Assembly: GCF_002994745.2 (NCBI RefSeq)
Contig: NC_037091.1
Coordinates: 25,425,789 to 25,489,788, forward strand
Direction of reading: 5' to 3'
Origin: Rosa chinensis
Taxonomy: Eukaryota > Streptophyta > Magnoliopsida > Rosales > Rosaceae
DNA: 64,000 bases
Shown here: in pieces, positions 1 to 13,700 of the stretch
How the letters are laid out: the number at the start of each line of letters is the position of its first letter
Position numbering within the stretch: position 1 is the stretch's first letter
Program-made: the position numbers and the translations under genes
Notes under the pieces: generated by a model
Database searches by the model: none
What the model was told of the DNA's origin: nothing
What the model saw: only the letters and a program-made list of their open reading frames with translations

Positions 1-2220
1 GTATTATAAACATGTGGCTGTCCACGTAAATTCTCATCTTTTATGTTCTTAGGATGTAAAACTAACTCCTATATAAAAGGGTTCATGAGAATGAAGAAGA
101 CACACATCTACTATCTCTCTGTATTCTCTGATTCCTACCGACGTAAGTTTCTAGTTTATAACAGTGTGATATGTGTTGAAATTTGTATCACTTATGATAT
201 AATTTTTGGGTCGGGTCCTTGACCCAAAAAACCAAATTTGGCCGAAATTATCACACTTACCCAGCAACAGATTATAATTCCCACTCACTCATTTAAGTGT
301 AAAAAGTGTCAATTTTACCCTCGTCCTAATTAATAAACTATAGCCACTACCACTACCACTCTCTCATCTCTCTCTCTCTCCCCCCCTGTGCAGTCTCAAG
401 ACACTTTCTCCACCGTATATTAGCTTGTCCTGGCTCTCCAAGGCCGTCGATTAGCTCGCCATCGCTCACTCAAAGGCCATCACGCACTCCAAGGCTCTCC
501 AACTTCATCTTCGCTGAGATCGAGTGGCTCTGGCATCGCTGGATTGTTCTCGGCTTCGCGGTTCATCTTTTTGGCGACTGGAAGGTCCGGCGAGCTCGAG
601 AGACTCTAACGAATTGGAAGGGCCACCACACCTCAGGATTCGAGAAAGGGAACGATGAGGAGGTGCTGGTCAGGCATCTGGCGCTTGGAGAGTCGTATGT
701 CGAACAGTATACGCTGTCGAATTGGTGACCGTGTTCGTCGCCGGTGCCGGCGCCGTGTTGTTGGCGATGAATGGATCAGCGGAGAAGGTTACGATCTAGG
801 TGTCGGCAAGGTTTTCTTGGGCCAAGTCGTTGAATGAGCTAGACTCGGCGTCGTTTTGTTTTTTTTTGGTAAAATGGGGGCAGAAAGCCTGTATGGAAAG
901 AAAAAAGAAAGAAAAAAAAGTTTTATTGTCTTCTAATAAAACATTTATTGTGGGGCAATAATCATTTATTGGGGGGCGATAAAACATTTTCCATGCCGTT
1001 TTACCCTCTACTACTGCATGAAATCTATAACTAAACTTCATTCATTTCTTTAATCATCTACCACAACCTTTGACCTCTATAATTGGTCAGTAATTTTTCA
1101 ACAACCACAACAACCACTCGCCGCCTCCTACAGTGGTGTTATTGTAACCCTCATTCCACTTTTTTGGCATTATCACTTTCGCAAGCTTCTTCTCACCTAT
1201 AAGCTCAACAAATCCAAACATAATTCTTTTATCCAATTAGAACATCGATCGGAATCCAGAAACTGCATAATTTAATTGATAGGCACCGTAGCAAAAAAGG
1301 AAGACAGAGAAAGTTGAAATAAGATTCAGATTTTCATTGATGCCTTTCTCGGCCAAGTTACAGAGCTTAAATGCTTCAAAAGAGGAGATATACGACCCAA
1401 ACATGTGGACGCACATCCATAGAGACAAAATGATAATTGAATAAAGCACAAAATATCTATGAAGAAGACAAGGTGCAGATGGACTCTAGGTTTAGGATTG
1501 CAACATCAATTTCAATCTCTACTTTTCGATTTTTAGGAGAACAATAACAATTTTGCAGATAAATATCAGGATTAAGGGGGATCTTACAATTATCGCACAC
1601 CATACTTTGCTGTTGCACTTCGATTTGGGATTTCAAACTGGAGAAAGAAACCCTAATTTGAATTTTTGGGGATTTTGGGAGTCTTTTGCTAGTTGGTCTC
1701 ACAAATCAACTCACTGTTCTAGGTTTTTGAAAATTTGCCTCCCTGGTGATAGTTGTGACCATTGCCTCCAATGCGGTGGTCGTAGCCTCACATACCTCCT
1801 CGGTCACTTACCCAGACGAAGACGATGTTAAGAATCAAAGCTTGAAAGAATGAAAAGTCAAACAGTTCTGAGAGATTGACTTATAATCCATTGAACAAAC
1901 TCGGCTACTATATAGCCTTTACAACTTTAACAGAAATCAGAAAATGCAGCCCACGTTTACAACTAACTTAATGCGGTAAATAATGAGAGAATTAGTCAAA
2001 GCACTAAACCTATACCCTAGTTAATAGGGATTATTCAAACTGGAATGCAAATCCTAACAGAACACAACTACTTAACCTATCAATCAACACAAATGGGTCC
2101 CACAAATCCACGTGAACGACGGAGGTCCAAGTGAACTCAGATCTTGGGCTCCACGGTGGAGGCGGAGGCGCTCGAAGTGGGGTTTGTGGCGACGGCGTTG
2201 GCGAGTAGTGGTTGTGGTAT
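1..2220. other. Intergenic DNA, no gene recognised
   Basis: No convincing coding exon is seen. Positions 50-160 hold a TATA-like tatataaaag followed by a pyrimidine-rich tract, which resembles the promoter end of a plant retrotransposon LTR, but no boundary was found. A CT-rich stretch lies at 360-390 and a moderately GC-rich, non-coding-looking block at 410-840. The reverse strand of 1830-2100 also resembles a Copia-type LTR (tatatag followed by an ordinary leader), again without ends. The short reading frames here show no domain, and their composition is that of random open frames. Confidence 0.4.
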
Positions 2221-3300
2221 TTTTTTTTTTTTTTTTTTTTAAAATAGGGCCTGTACGGCTGCCCTTAAGCCTTAACCATTAATGAAACCAAAGAATACAT
2301 TGGGGGGGGGGGGGGACATATTGCCTAAACCCCAAATTACAATAAGCACTAAGAGAATCACCCGAGATGATATCAGGTGTCTCAACTAAGAATATCCATT
2401 CTAACATGCACCAATTAGCGAAGAGTGCTCTATAGGCTACTCTATTCGCTTTACAAATATGGTGACATAGCGGAAAGACAATGCTCACGCGGAGCCATAA
2501 ATTACTACTACTATCGGCTTTCCCACTATATTGCCACTGGAAAAATGCTCTGATAGCATTTGGTTTCATTCTGCCACTAGGAGGCTGCGACCATTTGACA
2601 AAGCAAGGAACTCGCCGCCTACCTATAGCAGACATGGCACGCAATGTGCGCAGACTGGGACAACGCCCACACCTCCGAACCACAAAGTGGTCGGGATTTA
2701 TTGAAAACAGAAAATAAATTACCATTGAAACAACAAAATAACTGAAAATAAAAAACCAAGCTGCCCAAATAGGGCCCAAATCCAGATTCCAGGCCCATGT
2801 TCTGTCCAAGAATGTGAGGGAGGCCTGCCAAGCCCAGAAACGATCCGGCCTTCTCCTTGCTGCCGCACCGCTACCCACATCCGGCCACATGTGCCGTTGG
2901 ACACTCCACACCGTTGCAACACCACTTTCAGCGGCAAAACCCTCGCTTGGCCAGAGCTGACGACCCCAAATAGCCACATACCAGATCGGATCGGGGTTAG
3001 ACACCGCCGATCTGCTAAGATCAGTTCGATCTCCAACAACCCAGAGAAGGTCGATCTTCGATCGGATCCTCACACTACGAATCCCATCGCCGCGCAGACC
3101 CCCGATCCTAATCCCCGCACTGTTTACCAGCGCCGGCCGACCGCTCTCTCCCTTCAAACCCGTCCAACACCTCTGATCCTGAAAGCACTGCTGGCCATCA
3201 CAACCTTCCTTCCTCATCCTTAGCACGGATGTCAGACTCATAATCTCAACAAAGACCAACATAGCAGCCAAACAAGGCGCCAACAAACACGTCCCGTCCG
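2221..3300 (-). mobile_element. LINE remnant (3' end with RNase H tail plus 5' debris)
   Basis: Read on the minus strand the element ends in poly(A), seen here as about 21 T at 2221-2241. Just inside it, 2330-2560 encodes a degenerate tail of the RNase H domain of plant L1-type LINEs; the string ending WIFLVETPDIISGDSL matches the usual end of that domain. 2640-3240 is GC-rich, non-coding sequence like LINE 5' regions, so the middle of the element appears deleted. A run of 14 G lies at 2302-2315. No target site duplication was identified. Confidence 0.6.
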
Positions 3301-4034
3301 ACGACGACTTCGCTGAGACGTGCCGCTGGACGGAGAAGAAAAACTATACGGAGGGCTCTTTGTTTTTTCGTATTTTCTTTTGAGCATCAAGAATAAATTC
3401 TCCATCCAGACTCTACATCCTCTAATAATTCTAAGATTAATGTACACGGCAGTGGCTGTGGTATTATCGAGCTCAAACAAATAAAAGCATAAAAACTAAA
3501 CAGAAAAGGCAAAAAAGATAAAACAGACAGAGAAATTATGCACAAGAGGAGAGACAATGTGTTGGTTGCTTTTAATCTTTTGCCAAATGAAAAACTGACA
3601 CATGGCTGAGTGCGTAGCACTCCAGTTCCTCAACAATCCAAGCGTGCAGTCTTGCCGTGCTAAATCGTTACCCACTCCTCCCCGACTCTCAGCTCTCCTG
3701 TCGTCCCCGCCCAGGCGCCGCCGACCTTCATCGCACACCAGCAAGGCTCCAATTTAGGTACTTCAAATTTTTTTTTTTTCCTGAATGTGGCCAACAAAGT
3801 TTGGGTTTTTATCTGATTACTTTGGGTTTCGATTCTCAATCTGATTACTTTTAATGTTTTTTCTTTGGTGCAATCCGGAGCCAAACACCGTTAATCCCTT
3901 TCATTTGAATTCGATTAAGTTCTAGCTTCCATCTTTAGTTTCGGCTATTTTTGTAGTTTCTTACTCTGATTGTTTCACTTCATTTGTAATATATAGTGGC
4001 TAGGGTCACAGCCCTATAGAGGGGTGCAAGAGAG
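3301..4034 (+). promoter_or_regulatory. Promoter and 5' leader of the TMEM208 gene
   Basis: This block precedes the TMEM208 start codon. 3640-3755 is a C-rich, exon-like leader ending in a possible donor (ag/gtactt near 3756), followed by a T-rich, intron-like stretch and possible acceptors near 3994 and later. A 5' UTR intron is therefore plausible but not proven. No specific binding site can be named. Confidence 0.35.
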
Positions 4035-6396
4035 ATGGCAAATCAAGGTGCGAAGAAGCGCAAGGAAGAGAATGCCCGGCACATGGCGAATATCCGTCGC
4101 TTGATTGTGGCCTGCAATGTATGCTTGGTTGACTATAGTTGATATTGATGATATCTGTTAGATCTTTAGTTGTGAAGAGTGTTGTTGAATGGGTTGATGA
4201 CGTGATGCAGGTGATTTATGTGGTGGTAAGGATGCTGATCTTCCATTCTACTTTTACATGGAAAAACTGGGTTGCTTTGCTACTGACATCTGTAGCATAT
4301 TACATTCCCTATCAACAACTTGCCCAAATGGCAAATCCTACTTATGCTGATAATGGGGAACTTCTGGATGGTGGATTTGATATGACTACTGGTGGAGTGT
4401 GTGGGTATGTTCTTACCATAAGTGATTTTCTTACTACTGAAAAGATTTTTGTTTATTGTTCATTTGTTTTATTATTTTTATTTTTCTTTTCCTGTTTGCA
4501 AAGAATGCTACATCCAAGCATAAGGATTTCGGAGGCTTATTAAGCATATTCTTATTACCAATGTGTTAAGATGTTCTCTCTTGGTATTCTTAATTAAATT
4601 ATGATATATTAAATGGTCAAAATGAAAAGGTAATTTGCATTTAACGTTGAAAGCACATAGCTCTTAATTAGAAGTTATAGGCTTTCTAGTCTGGCAACAA
4701 TTGGGATACAGTGTTTCTGCTTGCAGATATCAAATAAATAAGTAGACGGTCTAAGTTGATCAACCATGTAACAAGTAGCAATTCAACATGCTTTAGATAT
4801 GTAACATGTATTTGTGTGTTAGCAATACCAGGTTTATTGGGTTAGATAGCCAACTTACATGTACACATCAAAGTGCAAGCAAGCACGCTGCGTTATGCAC
4901 ACACCCTTTTGGTTTACTGTAAAATCTTGACTCTCGGTTTGTCATGCTTTTCAGCTATTTACATGACGTAATCTACATTACAAGCTTCGTGCAAGTCATG
5001 TCCATAATCTCTGGAAAATTTTGGTACACATATCTGGTGGTAAGATCTTATTAAACATTTTGCTTGTAATCATGCACTCACATGCCTTTGATACAATTGT
5101 GCTTGTATGTTTTTCATAGAGGCGCACACATTAGCATTGATGTGATCTACAAGCTTCTTGGTAAAGATCATGAATAATAGAAAGTAGTTGCTATACTAGT
5201 GATGCAGAACAGAGCAACAGTTGGTGAGAGTATGATTATGGAGGGTTGGGGAATGTCGAGAGATTAAGAAAGCAGAAAGGTTTTAGAAGAAATGGAGGGT
5301 TTTGTTAGCTGTAGAAGGGCAAAATAAAATGAGGGAGGTTAGGGGAGAGAACTCAGGCACCAAGCCTTCAATAAAACTTGAGTTTATTTCATTCCAATCT
5401 GATTTGGGTCTATAATAGGTAGTCATATTTATAGGCTTAAAATACACAAGCCTTAGACTCCTGGAACACCAGAAGATTCAATTATAGACTTATTAATAAC
5501 AAGACCTGTGAACTTAAAGACATAAATAGACATAAAGACACACTCAAGACCCTTGAATACTCACCCTAAGACTCAAGTATACTCTTGAAAGCACTAGACT
5601 CATATATACTCCATAAAACTGAAAAATGACTCTTGCAAGACCCTTAAACTACCCCGGAGACTTTCCTCTGGACCAAAAAAGGCTTGACTTAGTCTTAGGC
5701 TTCCATAGAGGATACTTCTTTTCTAACCAAGTTGTAGCTGCTGCATTAACTAGCTTCAACTTGAGAGAAAATTACTTGGTTCAATTGATCATAGCTTCCA
5801 TGCTGCACTGTCTCTTGTGGCTTTTGGGGTTAAATTAGCCCACCCAAACTGGTCTTTGTTACTACATTTATATTTCTTGTGGGGTGAGGGTGGCAATGTG
5901 TTGGATAAGTGCCTTTGTATTTGTCCTTAACAACACTGTTGTAAGACATTCATCTGATGGGTTTAGAAGGTGTCCCCATTCTCATGGTTAGAAAGGATAT
6001 ACTCTTACGGATATGACGACAAAATATGAACATTTAAGGATAGGATGCTTAATTGCCTATAGGATGTGGGTTATTTATTTATTTATTTATTATTATATTT
6101 TATGTAAGGAATTTCAGAATAGTTTCTTAGGATAGACTTTGTGGTTTCCAGATACCAGCTTTTGGAGGATACAAATCATTTGGTTTCATTAAAGGATTTA
6201 TGTCACAAGGTTCAGAGGTAATTTCTCATACTTCTGTATTTAGATAACAATATACTACATAGATTTGCTATTCTCTGTATGACTTGGTATGCTCATGTAT
6301 TAGGGAGGCATAGAGGATGAAAAGACTCGGAAGAAGAGGGAAAAGATGGAGAAGAAGGCTTCAAGAGGCCAGTTTGTCAAGTCAAGAAATAGATGA
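4035..6396 (+). CDS. TMEM208: TMEM208 / SND2-like ER membrane protein
   Basis: Five exons: 4035-4118, 4211-4404, 4955-5039, 6152-6217 and 6304-6396, all with GT/AG junctions and consistent phase, giving 173 aa. The family is an ER membrane protein of the SRP-independent (SND) targeting route. The start MANQGAKKRKEEN and the tail EDEKTRKKREKMEKKAS are hallmarks of plant members, and the length is typical. Hydrophobic segments lie near residues 23-40, 47-65 and 97-130. ATG 4035 is chosen because it opens the conserved N-terminus. No frameshift or premature stop is seen, so the gene looks functional. Intron 3 (5040-6151) is long and includes a stretch near 5160-5870 that may be inserted DNA. Confidence 0.95.
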
Positions 6397-7786
6397 TCTA
6401 CATTCAAATGAGTTCTCTTGAAATCAGATACAGTTTCTTCAGAGTTCAGACCCAGGAAAAATGTGACTATGGATTGTCTGTACTGCTAGTATGAGTACAG
6501 GGAGTTTATATTACTGTTTCAGCGTTTTGGAAGGTGGACGCGAAAAAGAAATGTAGATGCCATACTTTTTACATATTCATCCAGATTTGTTTTAGACACG
6601 AGAATAGAGATAGAACCTCCAACAATTAAGCACATTGCTACAAATCTGTAGTAAGAAAATGAGGGGATGCATGTCGCAGCTGATCTTGTCTTTCTAAATT
6701 GTAATCTGAGAAGTCATTAGTTGAGTTTTCCTTTCATCTTGAAAACCCCCCATTATGAGAGATATCCCAGCCATAAATCCTCGTACATTTTCGGCACGAC
6801 AGAAATCCCATTTTTGCTGCAGATAAAATTCTCACCTTTGCTAGCTGATTAAGGACAACAACTTGTCATTGAATTTGTTCATTTATCCAAAGTAATTTTG
6901 GAGTATTTCTGTCAAAAACTCTTTAGTGGATTTGTTCAATCCAACTGATTTAAGACGCACGTACTCATGTCATGCTGTTGATATCCAAAATATCATTAAT
7001 TAGCCAAAATACAAATTTTGATTAGACAAGTAGTTTGCACTCTAATCATAAAGCCAATAAGCTAATGGAATTTATAAATGGTACATGTGACTTTTAGTCT
7101 CGACTTGTGGAGGTTTATTCCTCGAGTGTAGAGTCGAGGTTTATTCCTTGTGTGCAGATTCAAGCCACATTCACGTTTTTAGAACTTGCAGAAGTATAGG
7201 TTTCGTAAAAGGTAACAGAAACATATGTTACTTGTTAGAAATTGAAGATTATTGCTGATTTCGCTTTTAGGGCTAAATCCAAATCCAACGATTTAAATCA
7301 TAAATAGAAAAGTGGGAAAATGAAGAATGAACCTCATTTTAACGAATTATTATATAAATATATCGTTGTTATACCCTCTTCTTATAAAATTGTATCCACC
7401 TATATACTATATGAAGAGAAGAGATACTATTATTAAGAGAAGAGAGTTTATTCTTCAAAACTGATTTTTTTTACAAATTTAACCTTTATATATTAAAAAA
7501 CTATGAAATATAATTAATTAATAAGGATAATATGATAAATTATAAAAAACATAAAAAATGGTAATTGTACGGGAAATTTTTCTACTATCTTTAATTTCTC
7601 TCCACGCACATAATGAGTGGGCTTGCTAGTATTATGCTATTATTATATTAGATCGGTTTGTTAACGCTAATTATATAAATATAAAATTTAAAGAGGGAGG
7701 GACATGCAAAGTACGTTTTGTCTCTTCATTTCATTTGTGCCCCTGGATCAATTTCTGTGAGCTTAGACTAGACTTCCTCAGACCAA
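6397..7786. other. Intergenic: TMEM208 3' UTR and EDM2-like promoter
   Basis: The first few hundred bases are probably the TMEM208 3' UTR. 7300-7700 is very AT-rich with no coding potential. A short duplicated phrase around gaggtttattcct occurs at 7110 and 7137. The last 100 bases before 7787 are the likely leader of the EDM2-like gene. No transposon boundary was recognised. Confidence 0.5.
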
Positions 7787-10700
7787 ATGGAGGCTGCCAA
7801 CAACAGCCCCGGAATCAGAGAAGAAGGCGAGCTCTCTCCCGACGACGCTGACGTAATATTCCTATACTTCCAATTTCTTGTTGTTTGTTATTTTTGGTAC
7901 CTTGCTCAGCCAACAGAGGATCAATTTGCAAGTTGCCCAAGTTCTCATGTTAGACTGGTTTGTGGAAAATGAAGTTTGCTTAATTTAGGAAGAGCAAGTA
8001 AATCTACAAGTTATTTTAGAATTAAGTTGTTATCAGTTATGTTTTTTTCCTTCTGGGTTTTTTCCATCTCTGATTTTATTGTTTCCTAAAAAGTTGTTAT
8101 GTTTTTTCCTTCTGGGTTTTGTGTTCTTTGAAATGGGTTGGGTTGGATGTTTTAATAAAAGCCAAAAATTTGCATTTTTTTTATTTATCCATTTTTAGTA
8201 AATCTTAAATGTTTCAAGATATCCACTCTGCCTTCCCTCCTCAGTAAATAAGCGGCGCTCAACAGCTGTCTCAATCAACTGAAAATTGAAACACTTCTAG
8301 GGGATGATGGGAAAAAATGACAGCACTGACACCAAATTGTTGTTTGGAATAGATTGCATTTAGCCCTTGTATTAATAAATGTATTGTATAAGACTGCCAC
8401 AATTGACTATTTTTTCTTTTTTCTTTTTCTGAGGGTACACTACAGTCTAAGATTTGAGTTTTCAAGTTAGAATTTATGTAGCCAATGAATCTTTCGAATT
8501 TCAGGACATTCAAGTTACTAAAAGGCTCAAATCTGTGGTTGATGATACGATTGATGATGCTGAAGATGAGTTCATTGACATTGATTATATGTTTGGCTAT
8601 GTCTGCGCTTTGTGTCATGATGGCGGTGACCTCTTGTGGTAATATCTCGTGTCATCTAATTTTCATGATGATTATGGCATTCCCAGAAATTTTCAATTAT
8701 CAGTATGCTCTAGGATATGTGGTATGAATGCTATTTGTGCTCTCATACAGTTGTGAAGGGAGGTGCCTAAGGTCATTTCATGCAACTCCAGAGACTGGTC
8801 AGGACTCTGGTTGCGTATCTCTTGGCTTTACGAAGGATGCAGTAGATGTATGCTCCTGTTGTATAATACTTTGCCAATCATCTTTCTTTACTTTTTCTTT
8901 GCATATTTTTGTTATCATCATCATCATGACTACTTGTCTCTCACACACACACAGATATATGCTCCTTTTGTATATTACTTTGCCAATCCTCTTTCTTTAC
9001 ACATTATATGGGTATATTAATGTTTTGTTTTAAATTTGGTAGGCAATGCCTAATTTCTTATGCCAGAACTGCAAATACAAACAACACCAGTGCTTTGTTT
9101 GTGGAGAGTTGGGATCTTCAGACAAATCTTCAGGTGCTGCTGAGGTATGAGATTACAACACTGATCTATTATTTAAATGGTGGTATATTGACTTTGGATA
9201 ACTGTGTATATAGTGTGAAGTGCCACCTGATTAATTTTAGTACTAATTAAAGAAATATCTCTCAGTACAGTTCTGTTTTTCTTTGTTTGTTATCTCATTG
9301 AGGGGACTGGGGAGGGGTTATAAGGCTTATTTCATCGACATGATGGGTTATTCAGAAATATGCAAACTGATGACAGAAGAGTCTGTCACTACGAATCATT
9401 TTGAAGTATTGGGTTTTACTAAAAATTATATTGCAAGGCCTCTTTGATTAGAAATCTATTCTGCTTGTTTTTGTTCTACTTATTGTGGTGTTGGTTTTTG
9501 TATGACCTACATCTTGTTGTGCTTTTAGTGCCCTGTTAATCTCTTTGGCCTTGTTTTTGGTTGGCATTCCTATTATATTTAGTATATCATTGTTTTAACG
9601 CAATGCACCGCTGCTTGTGAAATTCCAGTACATACCTTTCCGTCATTCAAGCGTACATTACGCATTTATTTCCCTGATTAAATTTTGTTTTACCAAAATA
9701 TTTGGATTTCTGCTTCTGTAAAAGATCTGAACTTTTTCATGTTTCTGTTATTGTCTTTTATTTTGCAAAAGTTGTTAACTTTCCTTTTATATCAGTCCGA
9801 TCTGATCAGAGTAATGCTTTCTTCTTTTTTCATCTTTTATTATCATTAATAATATTGTAGACTTGTAGTTTATATCTTTCGGTGACATTAAGCAGTCTTT
9901 TCAATTTCTTTTAGGTTGTTCCCTGTGTTTCTCCGGTATGTGGTCAATTCTACCATCCACATTGTGTTGCAAAAGAACTTTCTCAAGATAATGGAGTTCC
10001 TGCTGAAGAACTTGAGAAAAAGATTACAATGGGAGAATCTTTTACATGTCCAGTTCATAAGTGCCGCGTTTGTAAACAAGGAGAAAATATTAAGGATCAC
10101 GGTTTACAATTTGCTGTGTGCATGCTCTGTCCCAAGTCATACCACAGGAAATGCCTGCCAAGGTCTTTTTCCTTCTTCTTTTTTTTTGTCAACATTCAGT
10201 CTTGAGATCATGGTCCTTTATCTGTCGTGTCAAGATGTTTGATGCTTGAATTGCTTCTTTCAGTTTTATTCCTTTTGAAGACGAAGGAACATGTGGTGAA
10301 GGAAAATTAGTAACAAGAGCTTGGGACGGAATAATGCCTAACCGTATACTAATATATTGCATGTAAGAATTATTTCTTTAATGAGCTGCTTTTGTCTATC
10401 ATTTTGTTGGCTGTATCTTTCTGAATTCTTTTGCATTTTCTTCTGATCAGAAAACACGAGGAAGATAAAACAACTAAACTTTTTGTAAGGGACCACATAA
10501 AATTTCCTGCTGTTAAAGAGAAGAGGAAACTGACACCACAGTCTATTGTAGACAGAAAGCAAGTTGCGTCTATGATGATAAATCCTTCATTGGAAGAATC
10601 ATACAGAGAAAGAACTGCAAACACAGAATTCAAACAGAAGGAGAAACCATCTTTTGCTAGAAAGCGTGGAAATTTGGATGCACCTAATACAGATACAAAA

Positions 10701-13700
10701 AGGAGGTAACTCTGGTTTACTTCTACCTGAACTTTCGTACAGTTTCATCGGACAGTCTTTTTGGATATAAATGGGGTTTATGGACAATAGAAATCCTAAT
10801 TTGATGATTAATTATCACGCGCTGTCTGGTTCTGAGGTAAGTTTCTTGCAATTCAGAATATTGGGCTTAATGGAGAAGGCTGCATCTTCAATAACCTTGA
10901 AAGATATATTAAGGAAGTACCCAGTTCCATCTCATACTTACTCCATCAAAAATGTTGTGGACACGAAAATGTCATTGGGAAAGGTGGAAGTCTCGATTGA
11001 GGTATGTGGAATGAAATTTTTAAGTGGGGTTTTATTCTCTAAATATGTTATTTTGAAAGTTTCTTATTATTGATTTTGTATCGTCATTTCTGCATATTTA
11101 GGCCGCTAGAACAGCATTGAGAAAACTAGATGAAGGGTGCAGTACCAAAGATGCAGAAGCTGTTTGTGGGCCTGAGGTTCTTAAACAGATATTTAGATGG
11201 AAGGTGGATGATTATTCTTGTTTTGTTTTTTCTATAGTGTATCTCAATCCAACTTTAGTGCTTGGGCAAACACTGCTTATCTTTATATTCTTTGCTTTAG
11301 TTTCTAGATCTTCTGTTAATGCTTTCCATGTGCCTGATATACTAGACTTAAGTATATCATGCTGTTGCCTACTTTTAGTTGTTATGTCAAGGATTATGCC
11401 TCGGTTATAGGACCAGGGAATGCTCCAATGTCTCTGAGGTACTAGAAGTATGCTGAGTTGGTTTATCATTTTTGTCAACAGTTTATGATGAAATGTACTA
11501 TTTAGTCATTTTATCTGCACTGGGAGACACTGAAAGCAAAAACTAACATGCTAACTAAACACCTCTAAATGTCAGTGAAATGTTAATTGTTTTTGTTGGT
11601 GTATTTGCGGGTGGGGGTAGGGGTGCCTGTATGTGACTAGGTGAGTGTCTAATATTTGCTAGTGTTTTGATTTTGATTTTCTGTTGCTACCTTCTTTCAC
11701 TTGCGTTTGACTTTTTTAGCAAAGGTTCATAGTTGTAAAACGATTATGTTTCATTGTTTGCCTAATTTTATATATCTAAGTTGATGCAGACAAAGATGAA
11801 TGTTTATCTCGGTCCTTTCCTTCATGGCATGCGCTACACATCCTTTGGTCGTCATTTTACGAACGTGGAGAAACTAAAACAGGTAATTTATTTATTAGTT
11901 TTTTTCTTTCTATTTTTATCGAAACTAGAACATGTATTCTACTTATGTTCAATTATAAGCTATTTCAAAACTATGTTACACTGTATATTTCAAAACAGTA
12001 TATACATTCTTTGAAATTGCGTTTATAAACTATGTTCCTCTCACTTCTTTTGATTGCAATTTAGTATGCTCAGTGGGCAGGAGATGTTTAAAACTATAAA
12101 CTGTTATAGATAAAGCTAGTTCACCTAAATTGTACCTGGCATAACTAAAAACCAAATGATTGAAGCGTAATTCTAAGCTTTTGATCATCCTTAATTAAGT
12201 ACAAATTTTCATTTTCACTCATGTTTCACAAGTACGGTTACTTTTCCATATATGGAATTCCAATTGTCTGTTGTATAATGCTATAATGCGATGATATACC
12301 CAGGGGCGGAGCCACGTTGGGGCACAGTGGGTCCCATGCCCCAGTGAGGTTTGAAATATATATAATCTGGTTGCATATTATAACTGAGGTCTGCCTTGCC
12401 TTGGTGGTTGAGACAGATGAATGAGTTTTGGCTAGTCACTGGTTCGATTACTGGTAACAGCAATGTGCTTAATTTTTTTTCCTTTTCTTTTTTTACATTA
12501 ATACTATTTTTTCTTCTCAGCAATGTGCTAATATTTTCTTTTTTATTATTTCTTTCTTTTTTCTAACATTAATACTAGTATTTCTTCTCAGAAGAAAAAA
12601 AAAAACATTAATAGTATTCTTTCATATAGTTTCAAAGTTCAAAGATTCTATTTCCATCATGAAAAATTGTCTAAAATCTAAAACTTATAATTTTTATTAA
12701 TAAAATATGTAATTTAAAAAAAATATTGACCTTTTTTAGCACAAAAATAGATATTGATCTTTCCCTAACCTTATTCTAATTATTATTCTTATTACAATTT
12801 TGATATATTTTAAGTTTAAGTTTATTTGTTTTTTTTTTTTTATACTTTCGAGTGCCCCAGTTGAGATCATTTTCTGGCTCCGCCACTGGATATACCATTG
12901 TAACTCATTATCGCTGCCATTACGAGAAAAATCAATATGGTGATACAGGCTTTGGAAATCTAGTTGCAAAGTGAATCTAGGTAGTGGGGGTTTGGAATTT
13001 ATACTATTCCCCCTTTCCCATATTTTTTTTTTCAGTTGAAACAATGGCATACCGTTATTTGGTTTTTGCCTCCGTCTTTCACAGAGTTTTTACCATTTAT
13101 TTGTCCTTTGTAGTCTTATCCCTCTATTACATTGAACCTGTATAATTACTTATGTGAAACCTTCGAGAATGGTAAAGGGGTCCTGTGAATATGCAGATTG
13201 TAGATAAGCTCCACTGGTATGTGAAGACCGGAGATATGGTAAGAATGTATATGCTATTTTTGGGAACTACTTTAAGTATTTTGGTATATATGTGTGCAGT
13301 ATATATGCGAGATATTGTTGGTGATAGCTTTGAGTTAATTGGAAATATTACTCTTACATGTTTTCCTGATAAATAAGCTTACCCTATTTAAAAAGGTTCT
13401 GGATCGCCTTAGATACTCTTAAGTCAAAACCAAAACAAGATGCATAGATTTGTAAAACTGTTACTCTATACTGGCATTCTGACTATTGATTAAAGCAAAT
13501 ATGCAGTGTGAATTATGAAGCTTTATATGTTTCACACATAAAGCTTTATACCCACTTGCGTTTGATTTGGTTAGTCACTTGCACAATGAACCCTATAGTA
13601 AGCAAGGAGCACAATGCGCTTCTCTGTCTTCATGGGGAGTAATGGGGATACAATTATGTTAAAGATCAATGAAAGAAGCACCCCCAAAAAGCAGTAGGTG

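Noticed and set aside
2279..3286. 335-codon open frame on the minus strand
   Set aside because: It runs through GC-rich LINE debris and a run of 14 G; only its end resembles a known domain (RNase H), so it is not a host gene.
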